Shown piece by piece: positions 27,301-35,985 of a stretch of DNA of 37,688 nt. Positions within the stretch are counted from its first letter, which is position 1. Every line of letters begins with the position of its first letter. Made by a program: the position numbers and the translations under genes. Under the pieces are notes generated by a model that was given only the letters and a program-made list of their open reading frames with translations, searched no databases and was not told the DNA's origin. The stretch comes from Helochares maculicollis (lineage: Eukaryota; Arthropoda; Insecta; Coleoptera; Hydrophilidae). The stretch spans positions 1 to 37,688 of the forward strand of contig JAWQRO010000498.1 in the NCBI GenBank assembly GCA_033557835.1, read 5' to 3'.

Positions 27301-30300
27301 ATGACCAATTCTATTGAAATAACTTCTCAACTTCAAGCTTTTATGGCAAGTTTTAGAAAGTCTGTTTATATTTTTATAAAAACATTGCAATTTATTATCC
27401 AAACTTAACTTTTTAAATATTTTAATAAGATTGTGGTCTATTTTTTATGGATTATCGATTTTGGATTAAATCCATATTACAAAACCAATTTAAAACGTTT
27501 AATTAAATTATCTTCAACTTGGCAAGTGTCTCAAAAAGACAATTATATCTAAGAATATTTTCTCTTTGCTATGATATTTTCTAAAATTCTACTTTTTATT
27601 GTTTCCATATGAGCTGGCAAAGAATATGTTGGATATCTTTTATGGATTAAAACAATTCTTTTGCAAAAATTATACTACGAAAATTATCTCATGAGCTACA
27701 TTTTTAAGTAAAATTTGAAGTAATGCTAAGTAATAAATTTAAAATTAAGCTTCTGCTTATGGACCAAAAAAATACCTGACGCTCGTATGTAGCAAATATT
27801 AGATCATGACTTTTAAATATCATTCTGTATTATTGACGAATCATTAAGCTAAACTATTCGGGGAGGTCTGGTGATCTCAAGAAAAACATTATTGTTTGAA
27901 TAATGTATGTAAAGGTTCTTTCGGCTCTTTTTAAACTTATTTATGATAGAAATTTGTAGGGCAAGAGGGGCTTGCATATTTCATGAAGTCAATAATAAGT
28001 TTAAAATATCTGGATGTTCAATAAAACGCGAGGAAAATTCATTTCTTGTTAACTTCATGTTTTTGTTTATATCCACACTCCTTCCCCATTCAGCAGCATA
28101 CTTGACGTAATAATTTCAAAATTAAAATATAAACTTTAAACGCTTTAATTTCGTCAATAATATTGTGTCTATTAATTTTTAATGATTTCTTAGGTATAGA
28201 AAAACCTGTCAAAAATGGACAATGTTTGTTAAGAATTCTTCAAAATTTAAATATCGGCCAAAATAGCGAATAGTATAAGTAGATATATAATTCATAAACA
28301 AATTCGAATCTTGTGTTACAGTATAAAAATTGGAGTTAAATTGCATTGTTTAATAAAATATAAATAAATTGAAATTGTACAAAAGCTTGATTTTTTACTT
28401 AGAAAACTATTTAATTAAAATGGTTCAGTATAATTGTATTAAAATCCTTACCAATTGAATATATTCTACGCTAATCTTTAGGAATAGGCTTCTAAGCAAT
28501 GTAATACGTAGACACTTCTTTATATAAGAGAATCATAAACAACAAAAATACAAAGCAAAAGTGGATGAGATTGAAACTTTTTTCTTCATAAGCAGATTTT
28601 GTTTATCTTTACCGTATGGTAAAAGAGTATTGACATATTTTTATTTAACATGATTATTTCTAAAGAATTGCAATATGATCTTCCTGGTTTTAGAAAAGCT
28701 TTTTTATATTAGGATAGTTTTAATTTCGGATCAACTTTTTCTTTTTTCTATACGCCAATTTTGTGTATTAAAACAACATAAAGTAGAGCAAGCACAATGC
28801 AATGAAAATTCATACGAAGATGTGATTGATCATTTGATTATGTTTTTGTTTAATTTTCGAGAATACTACTTTAGAGTTATTTGCAAAGCGTTTAAAAAAG
28901 ATCACTTTTTTATTGCTGTGTTTCAGTGATTGTTTGTTTGAATAGTTGATCTTGATTTTGGTAAAACAAAGTACACAAGATTTTGGTTTTTAATAATATA
29001 TCCTACCCCTATCGTTATTTTAAAATTACTTCAAGATGCTGAAATAGAACACTTTGTAATATGATATTGTATTTTCTAAAGGGTATAATACAAGCTAACG
29101 CACTTCTACGCTTAGGCAAGAGAACTAGCTCGGAATTATTATCTCGCAGAAATCTTGGTATGAACCTTAGTCTCCTAATTAAGTAAGTGCGTAAGTTAGT
29201 TTACATGCAAAAAAGACACCAGCAGTTCACACCTCCTACGCCTATGTTCAATCGTTTTTATTTCATTAGGGTTAATTAAAAGCATGAACGTTATTTCAAG
29301 CACCAACTATTTACACTTCGAGGAAACCATAATAAATATTGTGTCAGTTAACTAATTTTCGGATTCCCAGAAGCGCTACAAAGTATGTCATAGACGCTTT
29401 TTACAACTTCTGTTTGTGTTGCATTATCCCAGATTAAAGCGATCTTTTCATGTTGCTAACCAAAGCGGCTTTTCGATTTTTAATTAATATTTTTTGCCAC
29501 AAAAACTAATGAGACATCAACTCTCATAAAATCTGGACTAATGAAGAGAATAGCTTTCATCCCTCGAGTTAGTTCCATTAACACTACGATATTAAAAAAT
29601 TAGCTGACTGAAGTTGTCATAATGTCGGCGTTGTATTATTTCCGCTAAAAGCTTACAAAACGTTATAAAGATATCATAGCCAAACTAATAAACTTCTTGA
29701 AACTATACAAAAAAGAACGCACAAGGCGGTACGCGTCTCAGATAAAAAGTTTTCTATTTTTATCATTGGGCTTAATTATTATTTTGTGTACAGTGTACAA
29801 GAGCTACGACGGCCTTTTTTGTGGTCTATTGTAAAGCGCCGACACATATTTAAACCTGTTTAAAGGAGCATATGGTAATAATTCACGGGTAAGTATTTAT
29901 AAATTGTATAAAAAATAGATCAAAGCGAGAAACTTTCCCAGTCGCTTACTGTCCCTTTTTATAGAGATGAAACCACTTAAGATGCATTTAATAAAGCAAA
30001 CCAACCAAGAAGCCAATAGATTTTTAGCAACTCGCACTTAATTTCCGACACACTTTGTACTTGTGCCGTTTGCGCTAAGTGCAGCCATTCTTCTTAATTA
30101 AGATAGATTTACAAATCCCAGAATTCTTAAATTGACGTTAATTTTAAGTAAATGCACTCATTTACAAAAGAGAGGCAATCATTAAGTCTTGTGTAGAAGT
30201 ATAGAAGAATATCTTGAAAATACGTCGGATTTTAGTCTGAGCTAAAAGTTATACAAGCCTGAAGAGATAATTGTAAACATATATTCTCAAGTTTTTGTCT

Positions 30301-31711
30301 GTTTAAAGAAGCCACAAAGGTTTTATCGCTAACTTTGTAGGCAGCCTGCAAAGAAATACATGTGTGGTAAATTTAGCTTTTTAGTCAAGACGAATGGTTT
30401 TAATCATAAAACTTTTTGTTTAATTTTAATCTCTGCTTACTTTACGAAGCTAGTACATCAAACTAAGCTAAAAAGCCATTTCAGAAACGGAGTATTTATT
30501 ATGCATATTTTGCATGAATCCATATCAGTATTAACATGTTATTTGTTTTAGTGAAACGAGCGGCAATATCACAAACGTTGCTCATAAGTGCGAATTGTTG
30601 TCAATTAATTCACTATTTAGTAATAATGAAGTGTCAAGTTTTCATTAAATGCGATAATTATTATAATTAAAATTAATTGTAACCATATTGCCATATCTGT
30701 GCGTACATACATATATATTACACACATTTAATATACCCGTTCTGCAGTTTTGTTTTCTTTTGGAAATGACTTGCAGATTATAAAATCTATTACAAAATTT
30801 TTGTACTTCAAAATTAGTATAAATATATGCTTTGTGAAGAATTTTTATTTTAATTGTTGGTTTGAGTCGCTGCCTGACGATTACTTTACTAATAAGTTGA
30901 GTTAAAGAGAATTGATTTTTATAAAATACATATCTGACGCCTGAACTTCTAGAGAGTTGTACTAAAGAGAAAGGTTTCCATGGAACTTTCGTTCTAGAAC
31001 ATTTTTAGCTTTTTCAAGCAGATTTTTTCCCAGAAATGATGCAGTTTGGAGAGCTCAGCCAATATAAGTAGGTATAAATAATTGCGCAAATATCTTTAGA
31101 CTCAATTTAAATTATTAATTATGATTTTCTAAATATGATTCAAGACGTTAACAAGATGCGTAAGCAGCTCGATTCGTTACAAAATTTAAAGAATATGATA
31201 ATATTCACCAGTTTATTTGGTTGTAATTTCTTAGAATACAAGAGGGTTTCTTAGAATTTATAGTTTTTAACAAAGCATGCAGATATGATATTCACTGAAA
31301 ACTGTTAAGATAATATTTTATTTTAATCTTTTATGTAAAACAATAATGACTGCCGTTATATATTGATTAGAGTTCTTATAAAGTTAACCTCCTTGATAAG
31401 TTTTAGCCGATTGTGTTTATTTTACGTTAAGCTAATGCGCATAAGTTCATAATATTTTTATAAGATAAGTATATAAAAAGCATTTAATTATCCAACGTGA
31501 ATTTCTTTATCGTTCTTTAGTTTTTCAATAGTCTATTTTAGTACAAATTTAAATTTGCTCAAATTTTAGTTTATGGTAGTGCTGATAATGGTTTAATTTC
31601 TTCTCGTAAAATTGAATTCTATGCATTACAGCACTATCTAAAAGTATCTGATATTTTCACATAACATTCCTGTATACGTACACAGTAACCACTAGTTTTA
31701 GTATACAACAA

Positions 31712-31781
<70 letters not shown>

Positions 31782-33953
31782 CAATAAATATCACGATGCA
31801 TAACTAAAACAGAAACTACTTATTTTTATGATTTGCTTATTTTTGAAATGTCATTCCTTTAGTCTACAATTACAACACATAGTATGTTATTCATTATCTG
31901 TTCCGCAAAAATAATTTTTTCAATCAGGAATATAAAAGCTTAAGCTAAAAATAATCTATAGCAAATTATAACTGAAAATATTATGAAACAGTTTAAAATT
32001 TCGCGGCGAAGAAAGCAATATGAAATACATTCGAAAACCCAAAGATGCATGAGCTAGTTTCTTAATTTGCTTAGAGTGTTTAAAAGTGAAAAAACTTTGA
32101 ACATAAGTAGCAGCTTGGTCTTAAAATTTTTAAACTTACACGAATTGTGAAACCTCAGAACATCTCGTGTCCAAGTTTTGCCATAAAATCATATTGTTCA
32201 CTTTCTTATGTGAGAAACCTTAGAAAATTTAAAAAAGATCGAGTTTTAAAAACGTCTCAACATATATTTTTCAGAAATACAGATTATAAATATTGAATAT
32301 AAATCCCTAAAATCTTTGCGAACTATTAATACAATTGGAGAATAACTTTTGAAATTGATAAAAAGACTAACGTAAAATTTTAATGCTCTTTCATTTTTTA
32401 GACGTTTAAATTATTATAAACCTTTAGAAAATCCTCATTCATCATTGAAGAACAGTATGACAATTTGTAAATTATTAATTTGAAACCAGATAACTCAATC
32501 AAATTGTACATATTCATTGCGCATGAATGTTTAACAATTTATATTTTATACGCTAGAATGCCCATGGAGAAATTGAAACGAGAAACTGTTTCGAAATTAT
32601 TCAATTTGAAATAAAACATTCCTCTTAAATAATTAACGTTAATCTAACAGCAGTTCGAATTTGGAGGAACTTATTAAATTACATAGCTCGATTTGATAGA
32701 ACTAGTGGTAGCAACACGTTTAATTAAAATTGACACATGGTTAATTTAAATTTCACCATAACACTACACACCTAAAACGACTAATAGACGCAATCATTAA
32801 TTTATTTCCCAAATAGGAGTTAGGCACCGAAGTCGAGCCCGTATGTCTGGTAACAACCCTTAGCAAATTTGTAAAGGAAAAGGGGTCTTAAGTTACGGAG
32901 AACTAATATTCAAGGTCCGTTAAAGTCGGTGCCTAGTTCTGTTTTCGCACTTGAGTGAAATAACAATCTATCTTCATTGGTCATATCTCATGTTCCGTAT
33001 ATTATGCTAATTAAAATCAATTTGCCCTCGTCGTGGATATCTTGCAGTGGACGGCCGGAACTGTAAGGGACCCTGGATGATATTCGAAACTCTGCTCGGC
33101 ATGCTACAACGAGCACTTATGTCTAATTAAATGTATTGTTCAGGATTGTCAAACGGATAATTAAATTCATCACAACTTGTGTTCCTTTACTTTGGTTGAT
33201 ATATGAGAGCGAGCGATTAAGTTAAATGAAAGGATTGGGAAATTTATGATAGAAAGAAAACGTTAGCTGTAAATTCATTGTTTAAACAGTTGGTAAAGGT
33301 CAAATATTTTACAAAAACGCCGAAAGTTGCACGCTTTTTAAATCAGCTTCTACATTTAAAAGTAGGAGTAAAACTACGAGGCTCGCCATTAAATATTTTT
33401 AACTGGAAAAATAGCAGGTATTTTCTTGCTAAGATGTGCTCATGGAGCGGAAAATTGACTTATGCTGCTAAGGAGCATTTCATAAGTGCATTCCATGGTT
33501 TCTTATGACACCCTCCAAAAATTTATTTTTAATATATTAACGAAATCTAGAGTAAGCTCAATAAACGAGATATGCTAGTATAAATTATTTCCTTAAGTTG
33601 CACAGTTCTAGAATGTTTTCAGAAATTAAATAAAGATATTGATGGTTTCTCTTGGCAGCGCGCAAATCCTAAATATAAATTTTTACATCCGAAACTTATT
33701 GTTTGATTAAAAATCATAAAGCGCCTTGAAGGCCTGCCAATCTCATTAAAACTGGCCATTGGATCGAAAATATTAATAAGAAACAAATTTAAACGCAGCC
33801 ACTGTTTTACTTACAGATTTTTTGGAACTCGCTGCTATCCATAGCTGTCACACCTAAGATCGTATAAAAACATAAGAAAACAAACACCATGTTTCGGCAT
33901 CCGGCACTTTGAACACTATTCTCAACTAAGTAAATATGAAGAAGCAGCTTCAT
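3572..33953 (-). CDS. Sidestep-family immunoglobulin cell-surface protein, N-terminal part (7 spliced exons, 3' end not seen)
   Basis: The minus-strand join is 33890..33815, 17060..16928, 8679..8474, 7984..7874, 7764..7558, 4314..4163, 3716..3572, optionally extended upstream to 33953. All phases agree (1, 2, 1, 1, 1, 0, 1) and give about 343 uninterrupted residues. Numbered from the 33890 ATG, the signal peptide is about 1-16. Ig1 has C43, W59 and C119. Ig2 has C171, W184 and C224. Ig3 has C269, W282 and C322. Family marks are FYSLDARG, GPFLEGHELFLSCQVTGG and CRAENP...ED. N-glycosylation sequons lie at N77, N97, N134 and N187. In Drosophila, Sidestep proteins are membrane-bound partners of Beaten-path receptors in motor axon guidance and neural wiring; their ectodomain normally has about five Ig domains plus FN3. 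The remaining domains were not found. Which paralog (side, side-II to side-VIII) this is cannot be decided by eye. Confidence 0.9.
3717..4162 (-). other. Intron 6
   Basis: The 446 nt splitting Ig3 are AT-rich. Nothing else was seen in them. Confidence 0.85.
4163..4314 (-). CDS. Exon 6: first part of Ig3
   Basis: The acceptor is tttttgttgcag and the donor TT|GTAAGT. It begins LKPNKVKIVKINELLSVNK, then TCRCETSGSYPPAKLTWLLD, giving C267/C269 and W282 of the third Ig domain, and ends GKPVTPKDIV. The doublet C-R-C is unusual. C269 is the better B-strand candidate from its spacing to W282, leaving C267 potentially free. The exon is 152 nt, exit phase 0. Confidence 0.88.
4315..7557 (-). other. Intron 5
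   Basis: About 3.2 kb. A GC-richer block at roughly 5260-5640 stands out and includes a CGCCG-AAAA-CGGCG hairpin at 5313-5326. The rest is AT-rich without a recognisable gene. Confidence 0.8.
5313..5326. other. Hairpin CGCCG-AAAA-CGGCG
   Basis: Perfect 5-bp GC stem with an A4 loop in a GC-richer section of intron 5. It could be a structured RNA element or simply a palindromic binding site. Confidence 0.4.
7558..7764 (-). CDS. Exon 5: remainder of Ig2
   Basis: The acceptor is ttttgtttgcag and the donor CC|GTAAGT. It reads RPSPSLVWYENGTILD (W184, NGT sequon), then the E/F-strand region LVIPKVTRSHKGLKLECRAS with the second Ig2 cysteine (C224), and closes with IPIIVY. The spacing of cysteines and tryptophan is that of a complete C2/I-type Ig domain. 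The intron separating it from exon 4 is only 109 nt, typical of flies. The exon is 207 nt, exit phase 1. Confidence 0.92.
7765..7873 (-). other. Intron 4 (109 nt)
   Basis: This short intron splits Ig2 and runs from GTTCGTATGT to TTTGTTTGCAG. A CTTAATC branch-like motif lies upstream of the acceptor. Alternative donor and acceptor positions, each shifted by 4 nt, are described in the findings. Confidence 0.85.
7874..7984 (-). CDS. Exon 4: first part of Ig2
   Basis: The acceptor is atctag. With the carried G it reads VVQPSPPRIFDAQGREV, then GPFLEGHELFLSCQVTGG, which holds the Ig2 B-strand cysteine (C171). PPRIFDAQG and GPFLEGHE...LSCQV are strongly characteristic of the sidestep family. The donor is weak, AG|GTTCGT, chosen because it joins to exon 5 as TGGRPSPS, the expected GGRP turn. 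A stronger-looking GTATGT donor lies 4 nt further on and pairs in frame with a different acceptor. The exon is 111 nt. Confidence 0.9.
7985..8473 (-). other. Intron 3
   Basis: The 489 nt between the Ig1 and Ig2 exons are AT-rich. No other feature was seen. Confidence 0.85.
8474..8679 (-). CDS. Exon 3: second half of Ig1
   Basis: The acceptor is tttgtttcag. The split codon AG|T encodes Ser, giving FYSLDARGA across the junction, a sidestep-family hallmark just after Ig1 strand C. The exon continues through DLGGRANF and the F-strand motif VTPQDEGVFRCRVDF (C119) to NSPTRNFKVNLTLV. It carries NAS, NHS and NLT glycosylation sequons. The chosen donor is G|GTCAGA (phase 1); a second GT six bases upstream (A|GTAGGT, phase 0) is discussed in the findings. 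It is 206 nt long. Confidence 0.93.
9299..9332. repeat. (TA)17 microsatellite
   Basis: 34 nt of uninterrupted TA in intron 2. Confidence 0.95.
9426..9446. repeat. (TA)10 microsatellite
   Basis: 21 nt of TA, followed by a less regular TTTAT/TATA stretch. It lies about 95 nt from the previous TA tract. Confidence 0.93.
11838..11861 (+). other. Candidate 24-nt plus-strand microexon or first exon
   Basis: A pyrimidine-containing tract and TTTGCAG precede the segment, and CACAG|GTAAGT follows it, a perfect donor. The length is a multiple of three and one frame reads SRRKMYSQ. The included ATG at 11850 has A at -3, so it could also be a short first coding exon. It is antisense to the sidestep-family gene. 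No joined transcript can be shown. Confidence 0.25.
12941..12985. repeat. 15-mer minisatellite, three copies
   Basis: TATTTTGATTTATTT occurs at 12941-12955 and 12956-12970, with a one-base variant (G to A) at 12971-12985. Confidence 0.92.
13669..13694. repeat. (AT)13 microsatellite
   Basis: 26 nt of uninterrupted AT in intron 2. Confidence 0.95.
13785..13804. repeat. (ATAAT)4 tandem repeat
   Basis: Four exact copies of ATAAT. Confidence 0.93.
15634..15861 (+). other. Coding-like GC-rich island, plus strand, unidentified
   Basis: A sharply GC-richer segment in AT-rich intron 2. The plus frame reads ELIPVRKPGIEDPEYLARL, then KPGPGEQIAELTTFIVQLLQ, which looks like a soluble, charged protein. 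CTGCAAG|GTACGG near 15824 could be a donor, otherwise the frame ends at TAA. No good acceptor lies upstream on the plus strand. The opposite strand is also open and has a fair acceptor, so direction is uncertain. The AELTTFIVQLLQ stretch faintly recalls the start of heat-shock factor binding protein 1, but that is only an impression. Confidence 0.25.
16928..17060 (-). CDS. Exon 2: first half of Ig1
   Basis: The acceptor is ttttcag and the donor AG|GTAAGAT. With the T carried from exon 1 it reads LPANKIWAVPGKDVELPCDI and continues to MVFWFKDDIKMPFY. It gives the B-strand cysteine (C43) and the C-strand tryptophan (W59) of a V-type Ig fold. The VPGKDVELPCDI and W-F-K-D-D pattern matches the first Ig domain of sidestep proteins. 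The exon is 133 nt, entering in phase 1 and leaving in phase 2. It is isolated, with about 16.8 kb of intron 5' and 8.2 kb 3'. Confidence 0.9.
18421..18560. promoter_or_regulatory. Possible conserved non-coding element in intron 1
   Basis: A GC-richer stretch with an interrupted palindrome CCGAC-C-GTCGG (18475-18485), two GGGGCT motifs flanking CTAATTAACG, and imperfectly inverted TTTAATTTAGATTA / TTTAATCTAATTTAA arms on its edges. TAATTA and TTTAAT motifs fit homeodomain binding. No open frame explains it. Confidence 0.3.
21846..21857. promoter_or_regulatory. 12-nt palindromic E-box
   Basis: TGCCACGTGGCA is a perfect palindrome centred on CACGTG, the E-box bound by bHLH factors of the Myc/Max or USF type. 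A related TTGCCATGTG lies about 26 nt away. Both sit in a GC-richer patch of intron 1. Confidence 0.4.
23312..23329. other. Hairpin GTTGCC-AGGAAC-GGCAAC
   Basis: Perfect 6-bp stem with a 6-nt loop, in a GC-richer patch at 23270-23430 with no convincing gene. Confidence 0.4.
26120..26125 (-). terminator. Polyadenylation signal candidate
   Basis: AATAAA on the minus strand, 119 nt downstream of the stop codon of the possible nested gene. The hexamer is common in AT-rich DNA, so it counts only with the exon pair. Confidence 0.25.
26244..26513 (-). CDS. Possible nested gene end: two exons around a 63-nt intron, unidentified product
   Basis: Exon A (26425-26513) follows a good acceptor (cttcattatag) and ends CAACAG|GTTAGT. 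Exon B (26244-26361) follows tatttttag. The 63-nt intron has a CTAAT branch-like motif about 22 nt before the acceptor, all typical of flies. The joined frame is open for 68 codons: KFYQFEVYRLNNLFEIPKWV, VSVLRLFQSN, then SSFSIASELEGADFDYKVN and a hydrophilic/beta-like end VRVNISIVDST before TAA. An AATAAA lies at 26120-26125, 119 nt after the stop. I do not recognise the protein. No upstream exon with a start codon could be fixed, so it may be the 3' end of a nested gene, a retained gene fragment or chance. Confidence 0.35.
   Translation of the reverse strand, partial: KFYQFEVYRLNNLFEIPKWVSVLRLFQSNRLVKYTFFKKRLKLIVCKFIFSSFSIASELEGADFDYKVNINGSTALSTVRVNISIVDST
29095..29199. repeat. Nested imperfect inverted repeat
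   Basis: CTAA-CGCACTT (29095-29105) pairs with AAGTGCG-TAAG-TTAG (29185-29199, with a 4-nt bulge). A symmetric 6 by 6 internal loop follows, then TTAGG (29112-29116) pairs with CCTAA (29174-29178). The order and spacing suit a long hairpin or short foldback element. Confidence 0.4.
31710..31775. repeat. Poly-A(20) joined to (AT)n
   Basis: Twenty A residues at 31710-31729 run directly into AT repeats to 31775. A poly-A tract abutting a microsatellite can be the scar of a retroposed element, but no element body is recognisable on its 5' side. Confidence 0.9.
32817..32939. repeat. Nested dyad with 14-bp outer stem
   Basis: The outer stem pairs GAGTTAGGCACCGA (32817-32830) with TCGGTGCCTAGTTC (32926-32939): ten uninterrupted Watson-Crick pairs, two wobbles, two more pairs. 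Inside, GTAAC (32850-32854) pairs with GTTAC (32892-32896), and ACCCTT (32856-32861) with AGGGGT (32881-32886). It lies about 0.9 kb into intron 1 in a GC-richer block. Confidence 0.5.
33093..33115. other. Hairpin TGCTCG / CGAGCA
   Basis: 6-bp perfect stem with an 11-nt loop, in the same GC-richer block as the larger dyad at 32817-32939. Confidence 0.35.
33815..33890 (-). CDS. Exon 1: signal peptide
   Basis: This exon has 25 codons plus 1 nt. It starts MVFVFLCFYTILGVTA, a classic hydrophobic signal core with a likely cleavage after GVTA, followed by MDSSEFQKI. The donor is T|GTAAGT, near consensus. The ATG context (AAC ATG G, with A at -3 and G at +4) is strong. The frame is also open upstream to a second ATG at 33953, whose context has A at -3 and which is preceded by an in-frame TAA. 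That start would add 21 residues beginning MKLLLHIYLV. I favour the 33890 start because it gives a compact signal peptide, but ribosome scanning would meet 33953 first. Exit phase 1 matches exon 2. Confidence 0.78.
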
Positions 33954-34113
33954 GATATCACGTTAAATTATCCCGGCACTCTCACGGGGCGAAACTCAAC
34001 CCATCCTCAAAAGAAAGCAAGAGCCACTAGCACATAGCACTGAGATTCTCAAAATACTTATTTGAACACATTAGTATTTCGCAGATTCGATAGGCTCCCG
34101 AAGTCACGCCGAT

Positions 34114-34119
34114 GACTGA
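34114..34119 (-). promoter_or_regulatory. Candidate initiator for the sidestep-family gene
   Basis: The minus strand reads TCAGTC, a match to the fly initiator consensus TCAKTY, with the A at 34117. This is 164 nt upstream of the first possible ATG and 227 nt upstream of the second, in a locally GC-richer stretch. No TATA box at -30 and no clear DPE at +28 were seen. A strong TATAAATA lies further upstream near 34250, without an obvious initiator at the right spacing. This is a motif match only. Confidence 0.3.
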
Positions 34120-34360
34120 AACGCATCCTATACTCAAACACATATGCGTTGAAGCGCGTGAGTTAAACTAAACTAGATGTCAACCCTACACACTAGTTAA
34201 GTATAGTTAAAATTACCAACTCCTACTCTAATTTTTTCCTAATGTTCCTATAGTATTTATAGAAAGTCTTAACACGGCGCGTAATACATCATTCTATTTG
34301 CAGATCTCCGATATATAACTTCATATTTCCGCGGCCCTAATGGTATATTCAAGAATGTAC

Positions 34361-34447
34361 TAGTTTCCACCGCGCTGCAAACTGAATTTAAAATTAAATA
34401 TGTAAGCGCTTGTCTCTCGGTGAGGTTAGCATAGTTTCCGCGCTGCA
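34361..34447. repeat. Imperfect direct repeat upstream of the gene
   Basis: TAGTTTC plus CGCGCTGCA occurs at 34361-34379 (with CAC inserted between the two parts) and again at 34432-34447 without the insertion. The shared CCGCGCTGCA core is repeated 68 nt apart in an otherwise AT-rich region 0.4-0.5 kb upstream of the start codons, so it could be a duplicated factor-binding site. Confidence 0.55.
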
Positions 34448-34499
34448 TATTACTTTAAACTTTAGATTGTGGCGCCGGATACGCGTCTCATAAATTTAG

Positions 34500-35985
34500 A
34501 AAGAGGAAAAAATGAAACCAAAAAAGTTTTCATTCAGCCAAGGGGAGCTTATAAGATCAGCGAACTTATTGCAAAGTGGAAAATTTTTATTGGAAAGTGA
34601 GGGAATGTGCGAAAACTACATTGCACTGGAGTAATTTGTCTGGATAAAGATACAAAAAGGGCAGTGCATGTAGCTGGCAGAAATTTCCGTGCCCTCTAGT
34701 CTTTTTCTGTACACACTGAGCTGCACCTTAAATTCCACCGTAAATTGTTTTTCTACCGCTTGTATTTATTACTGTTAGTTTTATTGCTGACATTGACTAT
34801 TTCGATCTTACATAATATAAAGTTTTTCTTAATACTTTAATGTAAAAATTTAAATCCAAATAAAAGTAAATATTTATACTGTGCATACTATAAATCATTC
34901 TTTGGTGAGAGTAAACTTAAACAGTAACGTCAAACTTAATTCTATAAAAATGCTATGGTTGTTTTGAGGATTTTTTAATAACCTTCTTCAGAATTTATCA
35001 AATTTTACTAGCACAATTTGTTACATAGCTTATTTAATACGATTTTCGGAATGCCAGTTCAGTTATCTGCTTCTTTATGGCAAGAATCTAATACAGTTGC
35101 CCTAAAAATCAAAGTATTATATATGTAATTGTATAGTATCTACACAGCCACAAAAATGCTGCATTTTAGCTGTGTTGTCCCGCAAAACCCGACTATACTA
35201 TAAATCAGGCACTCAAATATAAAGAAGTAATCTCAAAAAAGAAGACTGCTCAACTTACAACTAGTGATTTGTAGTAATTTTGATAAAAATATTTCAAAAA
35301 TGTTCTCAGAAAATTAAGACAAATGAAATTTTTATTTCTGTGGACATGTAAGTTTGATTAGAGTAGGCTCTAATGCGTAAAACTAGGCAAGTGATCCACA
35401 GTCTTGGAGTAAGTTTTTACAAAAGTATTAACCACTTTGGCCATAAACTCTCTTATTAGCTATGTGATGCCAAGCAGAAATAAAAATGAGAAATTAATCA
35501 TTTTTGCCGGAAGTATATATTTAAAGCTACCGTACTTTATTTGTGGATGACTATTTTTTTATAAAACTGAAAATGAAACTGAAATTGTGATCGAAGAATC
35601 AAAGTTCAATTTGCCATTTTTGGAAAAATCATAATGCTTCAAATGCTTCCGTTTAGCGGGAGCATTATGCCCTTTGGTAATGGTCTCCTATTTGGTTTTA
35701 TTTTAGATGATTCAGTGACGAGTTTCAGTATTCATGCCAAAACCCTTTTTTCCAACCCGTCGCAAGTTTCCTACGAATTTGTCAATTTATAATCTTAAAA
35801 ATTTACATCTTTGTGAAATAAGTATCTTCCATGCTGAAAAACAACTATTATAAATTATATTAACGTATTGCCAAAAATAAAATTGTAAATAAAAGCCTTT
35901 TTTGTCATCCTAAGTAGGTCTACCCTCTTAAATTAAATGCATGCATGTATCTTTTTGTAAGTGCCCTACCAAAATATATATGAAA
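34500..35985. other. Upstream non-coding sequence, no gene seen
   Basis: AT-rich sequence between the promoter-like region and the mariner remnant. I saw no supportable coding region, RNA gene or repeat. Confidence 0.5.

Larger units (their letters stand above)
17061..33814 (-). other. Intron 1 of the sidestep-family gene
   Basis: About 16.8 kb separates the signal-peptide exon from the first Ig exon. Most of it is AT-rich and featureless to the eye. Exceptions annotated separately are the GC-richer blocks at 18421-18560, 21820-21910, 23270-23430 and 32780-33190, dyads at 29095-29199 and 32817-32939, the exon-like pair at 26244-26513, and the poly-A/(TA)n tract at 31710-31775. Long first introns in neuronal surface-receptor genes commonly hold enhancers, but here that is inference. 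Confidence 0.75.

Noticed and set aside
28675..28929. 84-codon plus-strand frame
   Set aside because: AT-rich, with Phe/Ile/Leu-heavy composition and no motif or gene context.
34250..34260. TATAAATA on the minus strand as the gene's TATA box
   Set aside because: No initiator at about 30 nt downstream, and TATA-like words are common in this AT-rich sequence.
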